NCBI GenBank assembly: GCA_964540855.1
Contig: CAZIOI010000037.1
Span: 1 to 5,671 of the forward strand
Origin: CAZIOI01 sp964540855
GTDB lineage: Bacteria > Patescibacteriota > UBA1384 > DTJR01
Length of the DNA: 5,671 nucleotides
Direction of reading: 5' to 3'
Every line of letters starts with the position of its first letter. Positions within the stretch are counted from its first letter, which is position 1. The translations under genes were made by a program, and so were the position numbers. This document shows, one piece after another, positions 1 through 3,943 of this stretch. The notes below the pieces were generated by a model. That model did not search any database. It worked only from the letters and a program-made list of their open reading frames with translations, and had not been told where the DNA came from.

Positions 1-89
1 CTTGACTCCACTTATTTATGCTCTGCGGAGTCCAATATGTTAACTAACTTTTGCACTTGCGGAAAGAGGCGTACTTTTATATCGGTTTT

Positions 90-98
90 TGCTATATT
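90..98 (+). promoter_or_regulatory. Extended -10 promoter, leaderless start
   Basis: A T5 run (86-90) is followed by G-C-TATATT, an extended -10 (TGN plus hexamer at 93-98), only 8 nt before the ATG at 107. No good -35 is seen. With a usual start site 6-7 nt after the -10, the transcript would begin at or 1-2 nt before the start codon. No Shine-Dalgarno sequence is present. The same layout recurs before two minus-strand genes in this window. Confidence 0.55.
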
Positions 99-106
99 GG
101 CTACAG

Positions 107-490
107 ATGAAAAAAGTAATCGTTTTTGGGTCGTTTGATCCGCTACATAACGGGCATTTGGATTTTTTTAGACAAGCCAAAAAGCTTGGCGATTTTTTAA
201 CCATTGTCGTTGCTCGAGATGAAGAAATAATTGCTCGAAAAAAAAGAAGTGTAAGATTTATGCAGGATACAAGGCTAAAGGCGGTTTTAAATACCGGCTT
301 AGCCGATAAAGTAATTCTCGGGGACTCGGTCGGTAAATATTCTATTTTAAAAAAAGAAGAGCCGGATATAATTGCTATCGGGTATGACCAAGAGATCCCG
401 CAAACCTTGAAAGATAAGCTAAAACAGTATAGAATTATCACGTTAAAACCGCATAAGCCGGATGAATATAAATCCAGCAAAATTGTTTGA
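107..490 (+). CDS. RibL/TagD-like cytidylyltransferase-family nucleotidyltransferase
   Basis: A 127-residue protein of the HxGH nucleotidyltransferase superfamily, which transfers AMP or CMP to a phosphorylated substrate. It starts MKKVIVFGSFDPLHNGH; HNGH (residues 14-17) is the nucleotide-binding signature, and the DPLHNGHLDFFRQAKKLGD pattern with VVARD follows. GYDQ at 92-95 and the SSKIV end resemble archaeal FAD synthase (RibL) more than glycerol-3-phosphate cytidylyltransferase (TagD), but the substrate cannot be fixed from sequence. It is slightly shorter than the 140-150 residues usual for RibL. ATG at 107 was chosen over an upstream TTG at 89 because homology starts there and the -10 lies between them. 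A degenerate 5' fragment of a paralogue lies at 1585-1635 on the other strand. It appears to be a single-gene unit, probably translated from a leaderless mRNA. Confidence 0.85.
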   Translation: MKKVIVFGSFDPLHNGHLDFFRQAKKLGDFLTIVVARDEEIIARKKRSVRFMQDTRLKAVLNTGLADKVILGDSVGKYSILKKEEPDIIAIGYDQEIPQTLKDKLKQYRIITLKPHKPDEYKSSKIV

Positions 491-499
491 TGCGGTTTT
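445..499 (+). repeat. Inverted repeat across the 3' end of the RibL-like gene
   Basis: A perfect 10-bp inverted repeat, AAAACCGCAT (445-454) and ATGCGGTTTT (490-499), encloses the last coding codons with a 35-nt loop and ends just past the stop. A T6 run (513-518) follows at a distance, and AAGCCG (455-460) could instead pair with CGGCTT (506-511) directly before it. It may be a 3' stabilising or termination structure, but neither form is a classic terminator. Confidence 0.35.
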
Positions 500-523
500 A
501 TGGTACGGCTTCTTTTTTGTAGC

Positions 524-543
524 CCTGCCTACCGGCAGGTAGG
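524..543. repeat. REP-like palindrome
   Basis: Two overlapping hairpins can form: CCTGCC/GGCAGG (524-529 with 534-539) and CCTACC/GGTAGG (528-533 with 538-543). This is a short extragenic palindrome between the RibL-like gene and the tRNA-Glu locus. Its function is unknown. Confidence 0.5.
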
Positions 544-557
544 TTTGGTGAAGGAGG

Positions 558-573
558 GTGGTTAGGACACCAG
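558..573 (+). repeat. Fragment of tRNA-Glu (D-arm/anticodon stem)
   Basis: The 16 bases GTGGTTAGGACACCAG are identical to positions 613-628 inside the intact tRNA-Glu, exactly 55 bp upstream and in the same orientation. The rest of a tRNA is not recognisable around it. It is either a remnant of a former tRNA-Glu copy or a by-product of the events that scattered fragments at this locus. Confidence 0.6.
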
Positions 574-598
574 AAATTTGTTAATAAATTCAATTGAA

Positions 599-673
599 GG
601 TCCCATCGTCTAGTGGTTAGGACACCAGGTTTTCATCCTGGCAACCGGGGTTCGACTCCCCGTGGGATCACCA
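599..673 (+). tRNA. tRNA-Glu(TTC)
   Basis: A complete cloverleaf. The acceptor GGTCCCA pairs with TGGGATC (one G-U at 2:71). The anticodon stem CCAGG/CCTGG encloses loop TTTTCAT with anticodon TTC (632-634). The T-arm is CGGGG-TTCGACT-CCCCG. Discriminator is A670 and CCA (671-673) is encoded. The upstream sequence is AT-rich; a weak extended -10 (TG-T-TAATAA, 579-587) is the best promoter candidate. A terminator hairpin begins 3 nt after CCA. Pieces of this gene are repeated at 558-573 and 821-843. Confidence 0.95.
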
Positions 674-675
674 AT

Positions 676-715
676 AAAAACAAAAAGCCGCAGCCGTTGC
701 GGTGCTTTTGTTTTT
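676..715 (+). terminator. Rho-independent terminator after tRNA-Glu
   Basis: A long hairpin: AAAAACAAAA (676-685) pairs with TTTTGTTTTT (706-715), and GCCGCA (687-692) pairs with TGCGGT (698-703) around loop GCCGT. It begins directly after the encoded CCA. The A and T tracts make it usable on either strand. Confidence 0.8.
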
Positions 716-717
716 AT

Positions 718-830
718 CTGGGACCGAAGAGTCGAAAGCCGGAGGCCGACCCCGAAGGGGGCCCTTTGGGCCGGCGCGAGGCGGGGTCGACGGCGAAATC
801 AGCAGATTTCGACCGGTGACCGGCTCCCAG
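718..830 (+). repeat. Structured tRNA-linked repeat, copy 1 (Glu locus)
   Basis: A GC-rich 113-bp block, unlike the AT-rich surroundings, closed by terminal inverted repeats: CTGGGACCG (718-726) and CGGCTCCCAG (821-830). It contains several small hairpins, among them CCCC-GAA-GGGG near 751-760 and CGAAATC-AGCA-GATTTCG (794-811) extended by an outer stem 785-793/813-821. The last 50 bp (781-830) match the reverse strand of 3487-3536 without gaps, 42/50 identical, with paired substitutions that keep the stem. It lies directly after the tRNA-Glu terminator and runs into a copy of the tRNA 3' end. No coding function is likely; the open frames here are not supported. It could be a non-autonomous mobile hairpin repeat or a structured RNA. 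Confidence 0.7.
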
Positions 831-843
831 TGGGATCACCAAT
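821..843 (+). repeat. Duplicated 3' end of tRNA-Glu
   Basis: Positions 821-843 match 653-675 of the intact tRNA-Glu region at 21 of 23 bases. The match covers the 3' half of the T-loop, the T-stem, the acceptor, CCA and the next two bases. It is fused to the end of the structured repeat. The arrangement resembles an attL/attR pair 168 bp apart, but no integrase is present. Confidence 0.7.
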
Positions 844-904
844 TAAATTTATTTGTAAGTGTATAGCAATTTGTTTCACCCAGTATCGCTTTCAATAGAA
901 AAAT

Positions 905-926
905 CTCGCTCCAAAGCGAGTTTTTT
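905..926 (+). terminator. Rho-independent terminator
   Basis: CTCGCT (905-910), loop CCAA, AGCGAG (915-920), then six T (921-926). It would stop any read-through from the tRNA-Glu/repeat region before the DUF134 promoter. Confidence 0.85.
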
Positions 927-951
927 GTTACAAAAAAATTATGTCGATGTC

Positions 952-980
952 TTGACAATTTGTGACATATGTTATATAAT
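952..980 (+). promoter_or_regulatory. Perfect sigma-70-type promoter of the DUF134 gene
   Basis: TTGACA (952-957), a 17-bp spacer, and TATAAT (975-980) match the consensus exactly. Transcription should start near 986-988, downstream of the ATG at 985, which favours the ATG at 1003. ATGTC half-sites (941-945, 947-951) and an inverted GACAT (964-968) flank the -35 and could be an operator, possibly autoregulatory; that part is inference. Confidence 0.85.
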
Positions 981-1002
981 ATAGATGTTGAAAAAGGAAT
1001 AT

Positions 1003-1521
1003 ATGCGAGGAAGACCTAAAAGAAAAAGATGTATAAACTTTGTTCCGGAGATTACCTGCTTTAAACCGGCAGGTATTCCCTTGCGCGAATTACAAGAAGA
1101 GATTCTCACATTAGACGAGGTAGAAGCCTTGAGATTAACCGATATCGAAGGACTGGATCAAGAAAGTGCCGCCGCCAATATGGGGATTGCCAGAATCACC
1201 TATTTAAACGTGATACACAGCGCACACAAAAAAGTCGCTCAAGCATTAATTTATGGAAAAAGCATCCAATTGAAAGGGGGTGATATTATAATGCCAAATT
1301 TAGATGGAACCGGGCCGCAAGGTCAAGGACCAATGACAGGCAAAGGTCTAGGTCGAGGTATTAGCAGAAACCAAAACGCACCCGGACAAAGAATCGGTGG
1401 AAGCGCCGAGTGTACTTGTCCCGGCTGTGGTGAAAAGACCGCCCACAGAAGGGGCGTACCTTGCGCTCAGACAAAGTGCCCGAAATGTAATACACCGATG
1501 CGCGGCGTATTCTGCAGCTAA
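1003..1521 (+). CDS. DUF134 (UPF0251) HTH protein fused to Gly-rich/zinc-ribbon tail
   Basis: A 172-residue protein. Residues 1-95 are a DUF134/UPF0251 domain: the RGRPKRKR start, FxPxGIPLREL, then an LTLDEVEALRL...ESAAANMGIARITYLNVIHSAHKK helix-turn-helix resembling sigma-70 region 4, so a DNA-binding role is expected. From M97 it continues as MPNLDGTGPQGQGPMTGKG, the start typical of small DUF5320-like proteins. The C-terminus carries seven cysteines (137, 139, 142, 154, 159, 162, 171) including CPGC and CPKC, probably a zinc or Fe-S ribbon. In other bacteria the two halves are, to my knowledge, usually separate neighbouring genes. The start at 1003 fits the family, has AAGGA at 994-998, and lies downstream of the predicted transcription start; the ATG at 985 gives six extra residues and is less likely. 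Confidence 0.85.
   Translation: MRGRPKRKRCINFVPEITCFKPAGIPLRELQEEILTLDEVEALRLTDIEGLDQESAAANMGIARITYLNVIHSAHKKVAQALIYGKSIQLKGGDIIMPNLDGTGPQGQGPMTGKGLGRGISRNQNAPGQRIGGSAECTCPGCGEKTAHRRGVPCAQTKCPKCNTPMRGVFCS
1273..1293 (+). promoter_or_regulatory. Internal Shine-Dalgarno and ATG inside the DUF134 fusion
   Basis: AAGGGGGTGAT (1274-1284) differs by one base from the ideal anti-16S sequence AAGGAGGTGAT and lies 6 nt before the in-frame ATG at 1291. That ATG opens the conserved MPNLDGTGPQ segment. A separate 76-residue protein (1291-1521) could therefore be made as well as the full-length fusion. Confidence 0.55.
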
Positions 1522-1522
1522 T

Positions 1523-1559
1523 AAAAAAGAGTCGGACTCGTACGACCGACTCTTTTTTT
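1523..1559. terminator. Bidirectional terminator
   Basis: GAGTCGG (1529-1535) pairs with CCGACTC (1546-1552), flanked by an A6 tract (1523-1528) and a T7 tract (1553-1559). It begins right after the DUF134 stop codon. It can also end minus-strand transcription from the HAD gene and the RibL-like remnant. Confidence 0.9.
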
Positions 1560-1573
1560 GTACAGCCCTGTAC
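1560..1573. repeat. Palindrome GTACAG-CC-CTGTAC
   Basis: A perfect 6-bp inverted repeat with a 2-bp centre, directly after the terminator T-run. A similar arrangement, a T-run followed by GTAGCCCTGCCTAC, occurs at 513-532 after the RibL-like gene. Function unknown. Confidence 0.4.
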
Positions 1574-1584
1574 TTTTATAAATA

Positions 1585-1635
1585 TTACTCTTCGTGCAAA
1601 GGGTCAAACGACCCAAAAAATATTACTTTTTTCAT
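1585..1635 (-). pseudogene. Truncated 5' remnant of a second RibL-like gene
   Basis: On the minus strand, ATG at 1635 opens MKKVIFFGSFDPLHEE followed by TAA (1587-1585). The first 14 codons match the intact gene at 107-148 with 35 of 42 bases and 13 of 14 residues identical; all but one of the changed codons are synonymous, as expected of a once-functional paralogue. The HxGH motif is broken after its first histidine and the rest of the gene is absent. The upstream sequence GCTATATT is shared with the intact gene, but the spacer to ATG is 11 nt and holds GTGAG. It lies 23 nt downstream of the HAD gene stop. It could alternatively be a short retained ORF, but a deletion remnant is the simplest reading. 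Confidence 0.75.
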
Positions 1636-1658
1636 CTCACTATCAAAATATAGCTAAG

Positions 1659-2270
1659 TTAGAAAAGTCCTGACAATGTCCTTTTTGCGCCATCAGTATC
1701 TTTATATAAGTAAGCATTTATCCCTACTGAATTAGCCAGATCAACTAATTTTTGCTTATCGTCAAAGTAAACTATATCTCTAGGTCTTAAATCACAATCT
1801 TCCTGTTTAAGCAGCTCTAGTAACTTTTCCCAAAAATGTATCGTGTCTTTATGCAGGCACAGGTCGCATGAAGCAAAAATGCCATCGAATTTATTTTTGA
1901 AAACAACATCATTCAAAAATTTTTTCCTGCGCTTTTCCTGTTGAGTTACGATATAAGTTTTTATTCCACTCTTTTGCAAACCCTCCACTACCTTTAAAAG
2001 CTCATTATTCGGATAATTTTCAGTCTGCATCCATTTATCAATCAATTCATCAAATTCGCCCTTCCACTGCCATTTGTCATTATGGACAGCTAGTGCTTTT
2101 TTCAAATCCATCCTGCCTACCGAGCAATCTTTAAACTCCTTTGATTTAAAAAATGGCTCTAATTTTTCGTAATCAATCTTATATTTTTCACAATAAACTT
2201 CCGAAAACATTTTCGGCGCTTGAATCAAAACACCATCGACATCAAACAAAACTACTTTGATATTATGCAT
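1659..2270 (-). CDS. HAD-superfamily hydrolase (phosphatase, subfamily IA type)
   Basis: A 203-residue predicted cytosolic phosphatase; the substrate is unknown. Motif I is FDVDGVL, with nucleophile D10 and acid/base D12. Motif II is IVTQQ with T109. The motif III lysine is K141 in HKDTIHFWEKLLELL, matching the KPDPxIFxxxL pattern, and motif IV is YFDD at 158-161. A helical cap fills residues 15-100. Length is normal for the family. ATG at 2270 has no Shine-Dalgarno; an extended -10 sits 7 nt before it, so the message is probably leaderless. The gene follows the inositol-monophosphatase-family gene on the same strand but has its own promoter and is separated from it by a terminator. Confidence 0.85.
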   Translation of the reverse strand: MHNIKVVLFDVDGVLIQAPKMFSEVYCEKYKIDYEKLEPFFKSKEFKDCSVGRMDLKKALAVHNDKWQWKGEFDELIDKWMQTENYPNNELLKVVEGLQKSGIKTYIVTQQEKRRKKFLNDVVFKNKFDGIFASCDLCLHKDTIHFWEKLLELLKQEDCDLRPRDIVYFDDKQKLVDLANSVGINAYLYKDTDGAKRTLSGLF

Positions 2271-2277
2271 TGATTGA

Positions 2278-2305
2278 ATAATAGCAAAAAATCGCCTTTT
2301 GGCGA
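2278..2305 (-). promoter_or_regulatory. Terminator joined to extended -10 promoter (HAD gene)
   Basis: On the minus strand, the hairpin TCGCC-AAAA-GGCGA (2305-2292) and T6 (2291-2286) terminate the upstream gene. The same T-run leads straight into TG-C-TATTAT (2285-2278; the T of TG is the last of the run), then a 7-nt spacer and ATG at 2270. Terminator, promoter and start codon thus occupy under 40 bp. Confidence 0.7.
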
Positions 2306-2360
2306 CTGGTGAGTCATTTTTTAATTTCAGAAAGTGGGCGTTCGCCGTTTGAAAAAATTG

Positions 2361-3170
2361 CTACTTTAATATTAAAAAATATCCTTCATAATTTCCAACA
2401 CCAACAGAGCAATCGACTCGTTTCGAGAGATCCATTTTATTTTCGATTTTATAGTCATTGGCGAGTCCAAAGTGTAAACCAACTAAAATATCAACTGCCG
2501 AGCCCATTCTACCATCCATAATTAGTCCTGCGAATTGATCCGATAAGATTAAAAACTGCCCTGTAGTCGACGGTTCATCACTGACCTCTTTGCGTTCTAT
2601 AAAATGGTATCCTTGATCTTTTAATTCGAGATATTTTTGGGGGAAAAGTTCTTTAGGACCAATCTCTTTACCATAAACCCCGTATGCAATCGCTTTTTGT
2701 GGTATTTGTCGCTTGAGCGTTAGGTTCGGTCTTTTGCCGATATAGCTGCACTTATCTTCAACAATTTTCACCCCCCAATTATATTCAGGAAAGTAGCAAA
2801 ATGTATAAAGTGGTCTCTTCCTATCATGAATTCCGACAATAGCTTTCCACATCTTTTTACCGTTGGCATATAAATATGTTCCATCTATAGGATCAATTGT
2901 TAAAACCAAATCTGACCGCTTTAAAAAACCATCAGTAAACTTGGTCTTTTCTTCTGCTAATAGTTCGCATTTTTTGATTTCCTCGGACTGTGACAATCGC
3001 TCTAAAATATATTCTTGAACAGCAAGATCAGCGGCAGTCACAACATCTAATTCATAGAAACCCGTATCAGTCTTCAGATTCACGGCTGCCTCTTTGTGTA
3101 TCCTGGAAGCCAACTTCCCAGCCGCTATAAAATCTTTTTCAAATTTTTGAATCTCATCTAAAATTTTCAT
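2361..3170 (-). CDS. Inositol monophosphatase family protein
   Basis: A 269-residue member of the Mg2+-dependent, Li+-sensitive phosphatase family (IMPase, FBPase IV, CysQ relatives). Visible motifs: DVVTAADLAVQEYI at 42-55; the metal-ligand acidic pair AEE at 72-74; and the signature DPIDGTYLYANG from residue 93, with D93 and D96 binding metal. The C-terminal WDxAxG motif is degenerate: GSAVDILVG around D227 keeps the aspartate but lacks the tryptophan. The substrate could be inositol phosphate, fructose bisphosphate or PAP and cannot be decided. Length is typical. The start at 3170 fits the family and lies 7 nt after an extended -10, without a Shine-Dalgarno. The 3' end is followed by a terminator at 2305-2286. 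Confidence 0.85.
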   Translation of the reverse strand: MKILDEIQKFEKDFIAAGKLASRIHKEAAVNLKTDTGFYELDVVTAADLAVQEYILERLSQSEEIKKCELLAEEKTKFTDGFLKRSDLVLTIDPIDGTYLYANGKKMWKAIVGIHDRKRPLYTFCYFPEYNWGVKIVEDKCSYIGKRPNLTLKRQIPQKAIAYGVYGKEIGPKELFPQKYLELKDQGYHFIERKEVSDEPSTTGQFLILSDQFAGLIMDGRMGSAVDILVGLHFGLANDYKIENKMDLSKRVDCSVGVGNYEGYFLILK

Positions 3171-3177
3171 TAGTCAT

Positions 3178-3185
3178 ATGGTATC
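3178..3185 (-). promoter_or_regulatory. Extended -10 of the inositol-monophosphatase-family gene
   Basis: On the minus strand, a T7 run is followed by G-A-TACCAT (3185-3178), then 7 nt and ATG at 3170. The final T of the run and G3185 supply the TG of an extended -10. The geometry is the same as for the HAD gene, indicating a leaderless message. The hexamer is imperfect. Confidence 0.5.
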
Positions 3186-3208
3186 AAAAAAACCAGCATT
3201 TAGCTGGT
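3186..3208 (-). terminator. Rho-independent terminator of the tRNA-Lys unit
   Basis: Minus-strand hairpin ACCAGC (3208-3203), loop TAAAT, GCTGGT (3197-3192), ending in seven T (3192-3186). It is the first terminator downstream of tRNA-Lys. Confidence 0.8.
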
Positions 3209-3339
3209 AGGTTCGAACCACGTCATTTGGGTTATTAAATTATCGGTTGGTCCATCCTCCGCTCTTCGAGCTATTGGTGACACCCTTCTTGGTTTGCGAC
3301 AACTTACTAAACTAATTTTTTGTTGAATTTGGTGGCCTG
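3209..3339. other. Non-coding trailer between tRNA-Lys hairpin and terminator
   Basis: No supported gene. It holds a palindromic GGTTCGAACC (3211-3220) that looks like a tRNA T-loop but has no proper T-stem or acceptor. A short GCTC-TTC-GAGC hairpin lies at 3261-3271. It is most likely 3' trailer of the tRNA-Lys transcript or tRNA debris. Confidence 0.4.
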
Positions 3340-3386
3340 CCACCCGTAGCCCCGTGAAGCCGTAGGCGAAATGGGGCGAAGGGTGG
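3340..3386 (-). repeat. Trailer hairpin of tRNA-Lys with GAA internal loops
   Basis: A long imperfect hairpin: CCACCC/GGGTGG (3340-3345, 3381-3386), a GTA/GAA internal loop, GCCCC/GGGGC (3349-3353, 3373-3377), a GAA/GAA internal loop, then GCC-GTA-GGC (3359-3367). It overlaps the CCA end of tRNA-Lys. The GAA/GAA loop between stems is shared with the tRNA-Arg trailer hairpins. Confidence 0.6.
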
Positions 3387-3459
3387 AGGGCCATGTGGGG
3401 CTCGAACCCACGACACGAAGATTAAGAGTCTTCTGCTCTACCAACTGAGCTAATGGCCC
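3384..3459 (-). tRNA. tRNA-Lys(CTT)
   Basis: A complete cloverleaf on the minus strand. The acceptor GGGCCAT (3459-3453) pairs with ATGGCCC (3394-3388). The D-arm is GCTC-AGTTGGTA-GAGC. The anticodon arm GAAGA-CTCTTAA-TCTTC gives anticodon CTT for codon AAG. The T-arm is GTGGG-TTCGAGC-CCCAC. The base at position 73 is T, where bacterial tRNA-Lys normally has A; CCA follows but also belongs to the trailer hairpin, so it may be fortuitous. A damaged copy of this tRNA lies upstream at 3584-3655. Confidence 0.92.
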
Positions 3460-3486
3460 AAATTACCTATTTTTAAATGTTCGACC

Positions 3487-3536
3487 CTGGGGCTCGGTCA
3501 CCCGTCAAAATCTGCTGATTTTGCGGTCGACCCCGG
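3487..3536 (-). repeat. Structured tRNA-linked repeat, copy 2 (Lys locus)
   Basis: A gapless 42/50 match to the reverse strand of 781-830. The central hairpin CAAAATC-AGCA-GATTTTG (minus strand, 3523-3506) replaces a G-C pair of copy 1 by A-T, and one outer-stem pair changes from G-C to C-G, so pairing is preserved in both cases. Relative to its tRNA it has the same orientation as copy 1. On the minus strand, GAGCCCC (3495-3489) can pair with GGGGCTC (3630-3624) of the broken tRNA-Lys, enclosing the whole intervening block. Confidence 0.7.
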
Positions 3537-3539
3537 CTC

Positions 3540-3583
3540 GGCACCGTCGTGCCTGCGCCTCTTGAGCGTTCCACCCGCTCAAG
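3540..3583 (-). repeat. Two hairpins between copy 2 and the tRNA-Lys fragment
   Basis: CTTGAGCG/CGCTCAAG (3561-3568, 3576-3583) is a perfect 8-bp stem with a 7-nt loop, and GGCAC/GTGCC (3540-3544, 3549-3553) a 5-bp stem with a 4-nt loop. They occupy the place where the T-arm and acceptor of the broken tRNA-Lys should be. Confidence 0.5.
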
Positions 3584-3655
3584 CCCACGACACGAAGATT
3601 AAGAGTCTTCTGCTCTACCAACTGAGCCCCTGGGCCCCTTCGGGGCTAATGGCCC
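3584..3655 (-). pseudogene. Broken tRNA-Lys copy with a 19-nt insertion
   Basis: On the minus strand it begins GGGCCATTA (3655-3647) as in intact tRNA-Lys. A 19-nt insertion (3646-3628) containing the hairpin GCCCC-GAA-GGGGC follows, and then 44 bases identical to the intact gene (3627-3584, matching 3450-3407): D-arm, anticodon arm with CTT, variable loop and the first T-stem bases. The insertion falls between tRNA positions 9 and 10. The T-arm and 3' acceptor are missing, replaced by the hairpins at 3540-3583 and repeat copy 2. A promoter fits exactly in front of it, so it is probably transcribed as leader of the intact tRNA-Lys, but it cannot fold into a complete tRNA. Confidence 0.75.
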
Positions 3656-3659
3656 GTCT

Positions 3660-3707
3660 AACGTATAACGCAAAATAACGTATAACGCAAAACTAAAAAC
3701 GTATAAC
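3660..3707 (-). promoter_or_regulatory. 17-bp tandem repeats forming a tRNA-Lys promoter
   Basis: AACGTATAACGCAAAA occurs at 3660-3675 and 3677-3692 (17-bp period), with a partial third unit AACGTATAAC at 3698-3707. On the minus strand the repeats place TTGCGT (3690-3685) exactly 17 bp from TATACG (3667-3662), a plausible -35/-10 pair. The start site would fall near 3655-3656, the first base of the broken tRNA-Lys copy. Confidence 0.5.
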
Positions 3708-3810
3708 TTTGGTATCGCTGCGCGATGATCTTGTGAATAATTTGAACTTATTTCAATGAACTGGGAAATCCACGTTACATACGAACCCTAAAACTACACA
3801 CTATTCTATC
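3708..3810. other. Intergenic stretch without recognised gene
   Basis: No gene is supported. The only structure noticed is a small ATCGC-TGC-GCGAT hairpin (3714-3726). Confidence 0.4.
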
Positions 3811-3837
3811 AAAAAACAGGGATAATAGAAGTCCCTG
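3811..3837 (-). terminator. Rho-independent terminator of the His-NUDIX-Arg unit
   Basis: Minus-strand hairpin CAGGGA (3837-3832), 9-nt loop, TCCCTG (3822-3817), followed by T6 (3816-3811). It is the first good terminator downstream of tRNA-Arg, if the assembly gap is correctly bridged. Confidence 0.8.
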
Positions 3838-3908
3838 CCCACACCTATGACCCTACTGCAGGCACATCACAATCTCGAATTTGATTTAAAATTATAAATT
3901 TATAACTT

Positions 3909-3942
3909 GAGCGAAGCGAATGGTCGTAGACCATGAGCGCTC
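3909..3942 (-). repeat. Hairpin in the tRNA-Arg trailer
   Basis: The imperfect hairpin has stems GAGC/GCTC, GC/GC and ATGGTC/GACCAT around a GTA loop, interrupted by a GAA bulge and facing GA/GA bases. It lies beside the next hairpin repeat, suggesting a structured trailer or a palindromic repeat cluster. Confidence 0.5.
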
Positions 3943-3943
3943 C

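Noticed and set aside
4..32. GACTCC/GGAGTC inverted repeat (4-9, 27-32) as a terminator
   Set aside because: Only 6 bp with a 17-nt loop and no T-run; too weak to call.
40..480. Minus-strand 146-residue frame opposite the RibL-like gene
   Set aside because: Antisense shadow; the plus frame has the HxGH motif and family match.
613..898. Plus-strand frames through tRNA-Glu and the GC-rich repeat
   Set aside because: They overlap a tRNA, a terminator and a palindromic repeat, have arginine/glycine-rich low-complexity translations, and lack initiation signals.
3211..3220. T-loop-like GGTTCGAACC as part of a further tRNA
   Set aside because: No matching acceptor, D-arm or anticodon arm could be assembled on either strand.
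3200..3394. Minus-strand 64-residue frame
   Set aside because: It runs through the tRNA-Lys CCA end, the trailer hairpin and the terminator; no family resemblance or Shine-Dalgarno.
3584..3655. Intron-containing functional tRNA-Lys
   Set aside because: The inserts are not in the anticodon loop, no catalytic intron core is visible, and the 3' acceptor strand is missing.
3660..3707. CRISPR array or replication iterons from the 17-bp tandem repeats
   Set aside because: The repeats are nearly contiguous without variable spacers, and there is no replication or cas gene. Their spacing fits a promoter in front of the tRNA-Lys copy.
3893..3906. TTATAAATTTATAA palindrome as an operator
   Set aside because: AT-rich palindromes of this kind are expected by chance in this base composition, and no adjacent promoter is evident.
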